From NCBI RefSeq assembly GCF_019649055.1, contig NW_026570250.1, positions 124,001 through 188,000 on the forward strand: a stretch of DNA of 64,000 nt, written 5' to 3'. Position 1 is the first letter of the stretch. Every line of letters begins with the position of its first letter. Made by a program: the position numbers and the translations under genes. Below the pieces are notes generated by a model that was given only the letters and a program-made list of their open reading frames with translations, did no database searches and was not told the DNA's origin. Source of the DNA: Paramacrobiotus metropolitanus (lineage: Eukaryota > Tardigrada > Eutardigrada > Parachela > Macrobiotidae). Of the stretch, positions 43,414-56,257 are shown piece by piece.

Positions 43414-46400
43414 GACGAACAATGACTGACTCCATATTTTCTAAATAAATAGTACAACAGTCATTGATGATATAATGAGTCATGCTGCAAGGCTGTGTTG
43501 AATTACCATCTGCACGTGAGTATTGACCATAATATTAGTGCGAAGTAGTAAATGGAATTAGGTATGTTCTGGCGTGCGTCATTCTGTTCTGTGCGTAAAT
43601 CGTTCTGTTCTTGGAGATGTGTTGTAGGCACGTAATCTGTTGAGCGTGTTCAAGTATGAAAAAAATGTGTTTTTAATTTTAGTCTATGTGAATCTAAGAT
43701 AAAACGCCATGAATATACATGCAGTCTATCAATTAATGCATAAATAATTTCAAATACTTCAGTTTAAGTTACATTTATTGGCTTATGGTCAGCTATATAC
43801 ATGTCCTTCCGCTCATTAACGGCCATGATCAATGTTGTTTTACGCTTGTTTTCCGACATTCCGACTGCTACAGTATTAGGTCATGCAAGTATTTTATGCC
43901 TAATTGAGCAGCATTTTAATCGTTTTATGCCGGGGCGTTTTTAAACTTAGATTGCACAATTATTGTTTCAACAGAAAATCAGACATCGAACGCATTTACG
44001 GATTAACAGCATAAAGTAATTCAAGAATGAGCCATGCTCAAGACTTATTACACATCCAGTCTGGCGACGACTAGCGCTATAATGCTGCTACGATTTTACA
44101 CGTCAAAATACGGTCAAACCCATCATTTCTCCCTGAACAATGGTTATATGACTTGTTGACGTTTGCATTATAAAGGTAGGAGAATGTGTGGACATTGGTG
44201 TCCATCAAGAACGTTTGTTCCGGTTTCTGAGTTTGAACATACGTCGCAAGTATTTTGCCACCCAAGCTAAACTGCCGTTTACAAATGGTAATAAATATAT
44301 ATTATAACACGCGCATAAAATTTGTTCAAAAATGTTATCCAAGGCAGTATATATTGTAGTAAGTATACATACAATCTCTTTTGCTCCAAATATGGCCCTA
44401 TAAGTACTTGTGTCAAGTGCCGTAGTCGGCAGGTGAAATGTAACAGTATATCTTTGCATCCGGCGCTGATTTCTTCGACCGCTGGTTTACTCAAGCCATT
44501 CGTATCGTGATATATGCACGGATCAACTAATCGTTCATGATCTTTGAGAACTGCATTTCTGATTGCAATTTATATGGCCCTTAATAACTTTCTCCTAACA
44601 AAATTTCAAAATCTAGAAGTCCAACAAATGATGTTGCCTGTTTTTCCTCTTGTGCAGCCAATGTTCTCTTGACCTCAGTAATTATTACGATACAACCGTA
44701 GATGTTGCAAGAGTTACTGTGTATCATTCGTATAATGCTGGATTCCTGCATAATTCCAGCATCTTCTGGAGCAAAGGTCGGTGGAGTTAAGGTGAGCTGC
44801 CAATACGGATGCGGATGTTAAGCTTAATAATAATAATTATTACATAGAGTAATGAGCGGTAGGTTTCGGGATTAATTTGATACACCTTTACGATGGACAC
44901 CTGAACGTTTTCTGTGATTTTGGCATTAAAGGCTATAAACACATTTTGTCAGCACAGTTTTGTTTATACCCAACTTCGTGTATCGCTTCGGCTCGATGCC
45001 GTGTTTTGTCGTCTGCAGCATGTCTTTTATGTGCGCTTCGGATTCGCTGCTGTGCTTAACGACCGTGCACTATTCTTTTCCATAGCCGCCAAAAAATGTC
45101 AGGTGTTTCCGCTAGAGCGCCAAAGAATGTCCTTTAGCGCTTAACGAGCTAACGACACGAGCAGACCGTCGCGGTAGAAAACTGTGAAGCCACATTTGGT
45201 AAGGTTCGTCATTATAAAAACGATCCGCCATGGTAGACGTATTGTATAAGCGCCTCATGTCCAGGACGTTCGTTGGCAACTTGCAGCTGCAGGGACAATT
45301 TTATGATTTGAAATTGTTTACGCTTTAACGATCAAGTGAAACAGTAAAATTCTCTTCTTGTGCCAACTATCTTATCGTCGGCTCTAATACAAACTCCCTT
45401 ATCTGGGATTCTCTCAAGAGCTCTAAAAAGTTACCGCGCTATGACAAAGAGGGAGAGAGAGAAAGGTGACAGCTTGCCAACGGACAGAGAATTCTCGGCT
45501 TTTGATTTAGCCTCGGCAACAGATCATTGCGCCGGTCATGCAACAACGTGATCCCTTTGCGCATTTCAGTAGAGTGTAATTCGTGATGGCCCACAGAAAA
45601 TAAAACTCGCCTATATGGATTTATTACAGCCAAATGGCGCAGGGCACTTTTCCGGTTTAATAGTTTTCGGTATAATTATGTTCCATGCCGAATATGTATA
45701 TGTATTGTATGGAAATGGGGAATGATATCACCGGCAGATCCGTGTTGATACTTATACAAATATGACTGTGCAATTGTGTTGACTAATATAATTAGCATGG
45801 ATTAATCTCAGCCTGGTAGTGCTGCGTAGCATATGCGTTTCGATGACGAAAATGCATTTTGCCATTGAATTCTCACGCTACCAGATGGGATTGCTCCATT
45901 CTTTTTAGATTACATCGCGGGATCATCACCAAGGATGGACGGAAGCGGATGGATATTGTGTATATTATATAATTATTCTACCTTACATATATGAAGCCAT
46001 AATGAAGGCTACCCTATATGCGAGCGCCCGCACGGTCGGTATGTTTTTGATCTATGAGTATTGCTTCGGTACTGATTAGACGTGACAATCGGTGCCGGTC
46101 GGCAGTGCTCGTCGATCGCAACATATGTATTTGCGGCCACGTCGGATTCGTCGGATGCGCGCTCACCTTTTCCGCTCATCTCAATGTCACCCTAATTGCC
46201 GTCAGTAAACTATCTAGTGTCGTTTGGAGTATGACGGATGACTGGAACGGCCGTCGATTGAGTTGAATGCCACTTTTCCGGTTTCTGTTTTCCGCCTTTT
46301 GGTGATCGCCATTCGGGATTGCATGTACGTATTTAAACGACACTGAGGAGCGATTCAGCCGTTTTATACATGATAATTAATTGCAAAGGAAAGTAGAGCG

Positions 46401-48934
46401 TAATATATGTTTTAAAAGAAGGATGCATTTGGCGCAGATTCTTTTTATCATGTGCATAGACAACTGTAAACAATTTTAATGAAACCGCTGGTGGCCAAGC
46501 CGAGTGCTCGAAGTAGTACTGTATGTGAATTATTTTAATTTAAAGTCTGTTTAATGGTTATTATATCGCCTTCACTACAGCCGTACAGCGTGATTATAAC
46601 TTTAGCAAGAATTTGTGTATTATTTTTTGTTGACGGTGTGATATTGACCACTTTAATTAGATTATAACTCTCTCACCAAACTCTTTCACCACAACAATTT
46701 TGTATCAACCAATTTGTATCAATTTGTATCAATTTTGTAGTTGGTTTTTAAGAAACCATCTGGCATTCAGGTGGGAATCACAAATTTACTTTAGCTTTAG
46801 CAATTTTTGCGCAAATATTCAAAGCGTGACCCTTACTTACACTTCCTGCGCGCATGCTCATAATGAGGAATGTATGAGGCATGAGGCTCGTAGTAATCAC
46901 GTGCACTATTTGTATGTGACCCCCAACTTGTTAGTTTGCCCAATATATCATTTTATATTCATTTCTGGATGTTGTGTACCTATGTGGGGTTAGAGCGTTT
47001 TTTCCGATTTCATGACTGTATAATCAACCAGAAAAAAAACAAAATTTGCAAAGCGACAGTAATAACAAACAGCATTCAATTACATTCAAAAATCTCAATA
47101 TACACCTGATTTCCCCAAAGTGACTTGTTGACCTTTAGGCTGTAGTAGGTTCTGTACGTAAATAAACCATAGTGATTCCATCACCCTAAAATCATAGCAG
47201 ACAAGCATTTGTTAATTTGGTATTTGTTCGACACGTTACAGTTGCGATAATACTCCTTTATCAGCTTAGATTTTGATTGAGTTAATTTTTCTAAAATATG
47301 CTTGACATATACTTCACGAGAAAAATTGCAGTCAGAATTGTTTTAGAGTGGTTGTGCTGTGAATATCTGTGATACATATGGTACATCTACACAACAGTTA
47401 GCAACATTAATTCTGTGCCTATACATTTTGAATTTGCATATAAGCCCTTGCGATCGTAAATTTGCAAGAATACTTGCGTCCCACACAGTCCTGCATATTT
47501 GCAATTTTTCATAATTTTGAGGCTATCTGCGGCAATATAATGCGTATTTAGTGTAACTGAACAAATATGTTTTCGGTGTGGCTGGCTCAAATGTCAATAT
47601 GACACTTTTGGCTTGGCTCCGCTTGTCGCTGGCGCGTCAAAACTATTCCATACTTTTGTTTGTGTACTCGCGCGCTGCTTTTGGTTTTGTAACCTAAAAT
47701 TTTTCGCCATCCACGATATCTCTCGACCCTAATGTAAACCCTACATATCGGTTTCTCACGAAATACGGACACCGGTATGCAAATGCGCAATTTTAATCAA
47801 AAACTGCGGATGATAAGCAGTCAAACAACAATAAATAAATATATCTCGTGCTAGAAAGTGTAATATTTAACCGGCTAACCGCTCGCTTTTGAAATCCCGT
47901 CGAGCTATATTGCGATTTGCACTGCTCCAGATTTGTTGAGGTACACGTTAGGTAGGTCGAAGCTACAGAAGAAGACAGTTTACCTGACGATCGGAAAACA
48001 ATTATACCATTAAGTTTTACAAAAAAAAGTTTCCTTCAAATTTAAACTGCACGTGGAGCGTAGAGGCTTGACATTACGTAAAACATTAACAAGATTGTCA
48101 AACTGACTCAAACCAACCCCAACTCTGTTCAACTCAGGTTTTACAATGCGGGCCGGGGCACGCGATAAAGCAGCTTTTCGTTATTTAGTAAATGGGGTGG
48201 AGACCGTCGGGAACCACCCAAAATTATAGTACAACGGAAGTGGTTTTAACTTCTCGCTGCAAGCGAGATGCAATACACCGTCCATGTACCGCCAAAATTA
48301 TCCATAACTTCGTGCCGTGTCCAGTGTCGCATACTCACCTCAAATAGTGCTAATGATTTGGCTCTTGATGCTACAGTATATAAGTTCGGTGTCTTGGTGC
48401 TAATTTTTCGGTGCATATTGCTGAGAAACTAGTCAATAAAAGCAGAGATTCGTGAACGCCTTACATAACATTTTTTTACTGCACAATACCTAACATTCGC
48501 AAACAAAAACAGTCAATACCATTGAAATGTTCAAAGGGCAAAACAAAGCAATACTGCGGTCAACAAGCATGAAATGAGTATATCGTACAAAATTCTAACT
48601 AAAACAATCACCGAATTCATAAAATTTGGTACGAAAACGTACCAAAAAAGGCCAAGAATTTTTCTGAAACTCTTAGCACACCTTCGAAAAGATAATTTAC
48701 ACAGAAGCATGCAGCCCGCCCATTTTAGCAGACAAAAAGCTCATATAAAAATAGAAAACCCCGCAGAAAAATATACCCAATTAAGCGGCGCAAGTTATCC
48801 AAGTACAAAAATTTTCCACTTCGAATTATCAAAAAAAACTGTCCGGATTACAGATCACAGATGATAACAACAGTGAAGATTTCCATTTAAATACTACCCT
48901 GACGACTTTATACACACATGGTTGTCTGCCATTT
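43414..48934. other. Convergent intergenic region between Rbfox and EGFR; no gene seen
   Basis: About 5.5 kb of AT-rich DNA between two genes that point toward each other. The EGFR 3' UTR must occupy its right end. Short open frames on both strands match nothing recognisable. A small tandem repeat at 46696-46740 is listed separately. Confidence 0.5.
46696..46740. repeat. Short tandem repeat of AATTTGTATC
   Basis: The ten-base unit AATTTGTATC occurs about four times with slight variation at the ends. It looks like a simple microsatellite-type array. Confidence 0.7.
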
Positions 48935-51900
48935 TTACACGGTTGTTTCATTCCGTCGCGGAACAGAACCGTTTAGTGGCATCCGCTCCATCCGCCGCGG
49001 ACTGAGGTCATTGTAGTAGTCATGATCGGATTCGGGATCACTATGTGTCAGCGGAATATTGCAAGCACTGTCCGTGCTGGCATTGCTGGCCGTGGATGAC
49101 ATCATTCGATATTCGGGATTGTGAACCTGCATCGCGCCCTCTCCGTCCATAAGTGCGGTTAGTTCGCTTGTAGGATAGCCCACTAAAGGCACACGACGCC
49201 GCGGGCTGGACTGCGGCATCTTCTCGTATTCTTCCGCCAAACTGGCGTCTTTATCTGAAAAAACGGAAAAAGTCAGACACAAGTCTACGATAGGAACTCT
49301 CCAGTCTGTGTTACAATATTAATCACTCGTAAGTTTCAGATTTACCGATACCAACGAAAACAATCATTAAGAATCCGGTCACAAGCAAACGGACAATAAT
49401 TTACCAACTTCACCTTTTACAAAAACCAAATGAATCAAATAAATAAATGAATCTGCAACCGACGCACCTTTGAGCGGATCTGTGAGATCCAGGTACATTG
49501 TCTCAGACTTTGGATCACCACCATCTGCAGGGATTGGGATGAGATACTGGCCATCGGAGTCAAGTATAATCGAGGTGGTCTTTGGCGTCAAGTTTAGAAT
49601 ATCCACATCTATATGTAAGAATATTGTAAAATATTATTCTGATAACTGCAAGGTTTTTCTATCTCAGTTTCATCCAACAGAAAAGACAATCTCATAAGGA
49701 AATGGTCCTTACGTTTCCGTAACATTACGGGATCTTGTTCATAACGTGAATGTGGCGGACTGTCCTTTCGTTCAACTGAACGTCCACGATCCAAAAACGG
49801 AGCGCTTACATGCGGAAATCGAGCAGCGCTCTGCCTTCCATCGGATATATGGCCGTTTCGGTAGCCATTAGCCATAGGGCGCTATGTAAAATAAATCAAA
49901 TCAGCATCTACATCCGTGTTTACAACATTCACAATCTGTATATAAAAACCAAGTCTGTTGTAAAAAGTAATTCAGTGGAAGCTAATACAACTTTCAATTT
50001 TTTGCGTTAATTTAAGCAGAAGTAGGAACCAGTTAACTCCCACTGCACTAACTGGTAAATGTGAATCATGCCAGAACCTCTTTCGCGAACTTAATTACAT
50101 ATGGGCAGTCGTTTCAATAAATGCAGCTACATACTACCCTTACTTTTAAGGTCCCATCAAGGTAAAGTTGCGTGTCGAAACAGTAGGTCTGTGGGTTAAC
50201 GTATTCTTCGGCCAAAACTAAACGTTCCGAACCAACATCTTCCATGTCGCGGAACATGCGCTGCTCGTCTTCACGCGTGTAATCCGGCAGGCGCATATAA
50301 TCATCACCCACTATGACTAGATATCGACCCGGGTCACGGGTCATTTTGGCGAATTCCGAAGCCAGCTCTTGGAAAGTTGGCCGACTTTCGGGAGGAAAAC
50401 TCCAGCATTTCAGCATCAACATCATGACATCCAGTGTGCAGATCGGCGGCTGCTGTAAGCGTTCACCGCTTTCCAGGAAACTGTATAGTTCTTTAACCGG
50501 TATATGCTCATAGGGCTTCTCTCCGTAGGTGAACAATTCCCACACTGTGATGCCGAATGCCCACACATCCGTTTTATGGCTATAGATTCCACGGTCGATG
50601 CATTCTGGGGCCAACCATTTCACTGGCATCTAGGAATATACAAAGGTCAAGAGAAACGAAAAAATGGTACTTATTCATTAATTCTTCCGATATGTTTGCT
50701 TTTCATTTTCCGATGTTTTCAATTCATGTTAAATAACGCAGTAGACATTTTTTACCCTTCCTCCGTTCGCTTTCATTGATTCTTGATGACAGTCCAGGAT
50801 TCGGGCCAGCCCAAAATCAGTGACTTTTACCCATTCCGGTCGTTCCACCAGAACGTTGCGGGCCGCCAAATCTCGATGAATCATGTGGCGTTCTTCCAGA
50901 TATTTCATTCCCTGAAACATGCAACATTAGAAATTGTGAGTTTTCCTCAGAAAAATCTATTTACATTATTACCTTAGCGATCTGTGAGCACCAATTGAGG
51001 AAGGTTCGCGACTTTATGCTTTTACGATTTTTCTTGACGTAATCTAGCAGAGATCCCAGCGGAAGTAACTGCGTAATCAGCATTATCTGCGACGTCATGC
51101 ATAATCCTAGCAGCGACACCAGATGCGGGTGACTCACCGACGCCATCACATGGGCTTCCTGCAAGAACAACGCTTGCGTTTATCCGCGCATTTCTGCAAG
51201 CTAAGTTGTTTTGGAGTTACTTACGTCCAGAATTTCTCTTGCGGCACCCACGCCCACGCCTTCCTTAAGAACTTTAATCGCCACAGGGATTTTCAAGTTT
51301 TCGCCAGGTGGCAGCCAAAATCCCTGTAATCGAACATGATAAATAAACCCACCCTACAAAACAATGGCGCCCTTTTCTTCGTACTTTGTAAACATATCCG
51401 AACGCTCCTTGTCCGAGTTCTCCGCCTCGCCTTAGTTCGCGTTCACTTATCAGCCGCAATTTAGACGTATCCGGCTTATTGTCTGTTGGAGTGTACGGCT
51501 CCGTTTCTTCGATACCGGCAAATTTCTCTTGAATTTGGAGTGTAGTCATCTTTATCTGCGCTCGTTTGTGCCGGAAGCAAACGACGATTACGACAAGGAC
51601 GATTAGCGCTCCCAATGATGTACAAACGCCAATGAGAATAACCTTCGTCTTCTTCGCCCTGCAGTATAGTTAACGAACTTAATCACAAGATTCGCAACAA
51701 ACCACTGATATTATCGTGCAACTTTCAAGTTACATGGAAATTTATTGTAATTGAAAAAGGTATATATACAAACAAATAAAACAATCACCAAAAGCATAAG
51801 AGCACTTACGATATAATATCATCCTTCGTGCACATGCTCTCGGATGGGTCAAGCAAGACCTTAGGATCCGTTGGCTGATTCGTACTGTACACCCTTTCCG

Positions 51901-54900
51901 CCGGACACTGGTTCGTACAGTTAAACAAATCCGGATGATCCGTATCGTAATAATCACGGTACGATCGGCAGGACACACACTGTGTCGACAACGGTCCGCT
52001 GCATCCATGGATACTACAATCTGAACTGCAGGGCCGGCATTGGTTTGTGCGCAAGTCAATGAAATGTGTTGCGCTGGGACACGTTAACTCGCATTTCCCA
52101 TTAACTCGGAAGTATGTACACTCTTCACAGTTGTACTGCGTGTTGTCACGGCATTTTTTGCAGTAGGAATGACAGGGTCGGCAGACTTTCTTGCCGGCCA
52201 TCGTGGCCAGTGCGCTACTTTCGTTATGACCAACAAGTGTCTGGAAATGGCGCTCTGGGCATGCCGCATTAGCAGGCAGGCACTGACTCTGCACAGCAGA
52301 CAACACCATAAACCTCTCCATAGACTGCATTTCTTCTAGTAAACAGTGAAGGCGTGAAACCAGACCACCTACCACGTTCTTGGCGTTTTCACTGATAATT
52401 CCAACTTCGCAGGAGTTACATCCTCCCTCGCCAACGTATTGACCAGGTCCTGTGCATCCGTTTGTGCAGACATAACTGCACGGCTGACAGATCTTTTGGA
52501 AATCACTATACTTTGATACTGGACAAACAGCCACACAATTCGGCCCATCCCGTACGTTCAAACATTTTGTACAGTTGGCTTCGGTCTACAAAAGTAACCA
52601 CAAAAATTGTAAGTAAATATTACGAATTAACGTGTTACGAACTGCTAGAGTACGTATTAGTACGTAACAAAACAAAAACGTTTAATGCTATTCATGTCAT
52701 CGCCTACCGGTCCGAGACAGCCGTCCTGACACTGCAAATGGCACGGCTCGCAAGTCTTATTTCCAGCATGGTACAAATGTTCTGAACTAGATTTATTCCA
52801 CTCTGAGCAATCATTCAGACAGAAGGATTTGTACACAAAATTGGCACAAGAGAGACACTGGTTTCGTCGCGGTCCCCAGCATCCATCATTGGTGCACTCG
52901 GAATGACAGTTTTCTCCAGCTCTTGCTGAAAAAAGCAACGTTAAATAATTTCCCCAGATCAATATACAAGAAAATTTCAGACCTACCACAATCACTCTGT
53001 AGTCGATTGTTGCGAATCAAAGGCTTAGAAGGAACGCCGGTGGAAGAGGTAATAGGGCTCTGGCTCGGGCTCAACACTTTACTCCACGCTATATCGCTGG
53101 CATAGCACAGTTTTCTGTTTTCCACAATCTTTACCATCCCGGCTTTAATCGTTTTCAGGGAATTCAGTCCTAACGACTGCAGATACTTGTTTCCGACGAT
53201 TGTTAGTGCCGAATGACTAAATCGCGAAACAAGTTTATTAGTGCGAGAATCAGACAGCGAGATTTCAGTGTGGACAGTAGACAATAGACAACGCCATGTT
53301 TTATCTTACTCATCTAACACTCGACCATCAATTGTTTCCAGATTGCGTAAGAAGGACAGATCTGTCATATTTTCATGACTGCCGTCGATTCTCAAATATC
53401 CGGTGATTTTTCTAATTGTTGACAACTGCTCCAGTTGTGCTGGTACGACGCCGGGATGAAAATGCATTAGACCTGTGGGCCCGAATTCTGGATATTCGGA
53501 AAACGACATCGGCAAAATTTGCAAATTTCCTTCAATGATGGTGCAGTTTTGGAAACGCTGGAGAGTAATATTGGTAATCAGATTGGCTCCACCGAATGCC
53601 GCAGATTCTTTTGTAAAACCGGGACATTCTGAAAAATACAAAATTATTTTACAATATTGAATTAAGAGATGTTACAGGAGTGCAACGCACTTTTCGGGCA
53701 AGGTCCGTCACATGGGACGCATACACCACCGTCGTCCTTCTCGTATCTACCTTCCGGACATTTTGCGATACAATAGTGATCGTTTCGTAAGAAATTCTGT
53801 GGACACTCCTTTACGCAAAGGGTCCCAAAGGCTAGCCTGCCATCCGGATTGGGAATGCTGATATAGTGATCGTGATCATACTTCATCAATGGCGGACACA
53901 TCTCCACACACCGTCCATCGTTCTCAAATTCGCGACATGCAGTGCACTCTGTGGGGCCCGGACCAACGCAGCCTCCAGCACATTCCTGATGGCAACAGTC
54001 TGATGGGTTCGGACCGCGACAGCGATTGTTGCCGCATTGTATGGCACAAACTTCTTTCGTCACTGTCAAAAGATATAGAGAATCATCTTTTTATATAGCA
54101 AATTTTATGATAATATTTAAACAAAACATCAACAAAGCGTAAAAGATGCTAAACAGAGACCACCAAATAACGCATAATAACTGGGAAATTAAAGAATTTC
54201 AGTTCACGATCTGTACACTATCCCGTAAATACTTTATAAATACTCACACTTTTGACATTGTTCAATTCCGGATCCCCAGCAATAGCCACTACTGCATTTA
54301 CTATGACAAGGAGGACAAATCAACTTTGCGCTGGGCGTCACAGCCAAAGCCAAACTGTTTTTCGTCTGCAGCAGGTCATCCCAGTGGACGGTATTCATAT
54401 GGCACAGCTGCGGGTTATCTTTCACATATGCCGATCCATGAGTGATTTCTGCAAATGCAAAAGATTCAAGCAATACCTCTTCAAGATTAACATTTTAAAT
54501 CAGTACCTCTAAGTTGACCAAGTCCAAGTTCCCGTAATCCCGGATTGATACCCACAAACAAAGCATAATCGCGGCTTCGTTCGTTCACTCCGAATAAGTT
54601 TCGACCGCGAACTATGCGCAAATTAGGGAGCGAAAGGACAGATTTCTGAACGTGAGCAATCAGTAAGTAGCCAGTAACTTCTCGTATTTGCTTCAAAAAA
54701 TCCAAGTCGTAGCCCTCCGGTATATTAGTTAATTCCAAATTTCCTTGGACATATGTGCAGTTGTTAAGGCGCTCCTTCATCTTTCGCATATGAAGGGTGA
54801 CATTTTCATTGTAGGACAATGCGTTTGAGGAACCAGAACAAACTGAAATAAGATTTAGTTGCTGCTTTACTTGAAGATTTATGGCTAAAAAATGGTGTTC

Positions 54901-56257
54901 TTGCGAGAAAAAATTCAGATATTCACACATACTTTCAAGGAGAGTGAAATCTGAATCATCAAAAGTACTACGCGAAGTTTCATTTCTTTGTGCTAAAGTT
55001 TAATAGTATTACACGTGTTTGTTTACAGTATATAAATTGCACTGATCTGTTCGCGGGATGCTGCGATAACAAGAAGCTTGTATACTAACCGAACTACGGC
55101 ACTGTAGATGCGCACCAAGAGCAGGCTACTTTACTCAATCACAACTTCCTTTTACTGTTCTATCCATTAATACACGAACTACATAAAATAAATCGTTGAA
55201 TTTAGGGACGCGAAGAAGATAGGTAGGACCGTAGGTGCATGTCAACATACAAATCGGTAATCTGCATTAGGAGATAACCCTTTTCACCGAAGGTCGTTTT
55301 CGGTGTGGCCTTAATCTAAAATTCTACATTTGATAAGCACAATTTCGTGGCTAACTAGAGTACATTTCCAGGCAGTATCGGTAAGTGCAGGTGAGCGAAA
55401 ATTCGAAACCCATTGCTGAAGAATACCAGCGAGATAAAAACCGATAAGATTCTAAGAGCATCTGAATCCAAAGACACAAACCACCTGCAAATCACACTTT
55501 AAGTTGGCACATGCATACAGTACTTCAGCAGCAAGATATTTATCAGCGCCAAGCAATATCAAAGGATTTGGCGGATCCGTGATCTTTTCCTCCTTAATTA
55601 TAACCATTTTAACGATTAAAATTTTTCAAAATTACTTCCCGTTTGTGTTTTTTTCTGCCCTGTCAAAATTCAGCAGGTAGGTCCAATTAGGAAAAATTCA
55701 TTCGATCGAAAACAAAACTTTGGCATTTCACATTTCTCAATTTCAATTCTGATGGCTGAAGTGAACTGACCACCAACGATGCCTGCACGGGCTTTGCAAT
55801 TCAACAATACTCACATGCGAGCTAATAAAATGCAATGTACAGTTGATCGGTCAGCTAGCCTGTTTCATGTTTGTACGAACTGGACTGACCACATTCCATA
55901 AATTCCACAAGGCAAATAAGTAGTTTTCACTTCGACCAACCAGATTCATAATCAATTTCAACATTTTCACACACTTTATCAAAGTAATAATACATCACTC
56001 TTTCCTCAAAAATATCGAAGAAAATAATAACAAAGGGTACTTCATCTTCCAACTGTTTTTTCAAAGTTGACCGTCGAATCTCACAGTCAGTACAACAAAC
56101 CTCGTTCTTCCACGGTGACCAGTGCTTCTTGATCGCTACTGATCTCATCGTGACTTTGACTGGTCACAATAGCTCCTTGGACCAATAACAAGAAGATGCA
56201 GTAACCAAAGCGCAGAAATATTCTCTCATTAGAGAAATTTCTAAACGTCAACATCAT
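48935..56257 (-). CDS. Egfr: Epidermal growth factor receptor, receptor tyrosine kinase (16 coding exons)
   Basis: Exons in transcript order: 56101-56257, 54507-54842, 54248-54448, 53691-54062, 53310-53628, 52987-53216, 52708-52925, 51810-52585, 51385-51658, 51225-51323, 50973-51158, 50756-50911, 50144-50629, 49713-49881, 49468-49608 and 48935-49254. All phases close to 1,479 codons plus stop. Exon 1 encodes a signal peptide ([15 protein letters not shown]). L1, furin-like CR1 (dimerisation arm with Tyr293 and Tyr298), L2 and an extended cysteine-rich region to about residue 865 follow; the last part exceeds vertebrate EGFR, as in other invertebrates. The membrane helix is about 876-898. Kinase: glycine loop GQGAFG (952-957), Lys978 in [12 protein letters not shown] (1068-1075), DFG (1088-1090), WLAPE. 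The activation-loop Tyr of human EGFR aligns with Met1102. The tail has EEYVNP, NPEYRM and DYYND motifs and ends in ETTV, a class I PDZ ligand. It relays EGF-type signals to Ras/MAPK. Confidence 0.96.
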
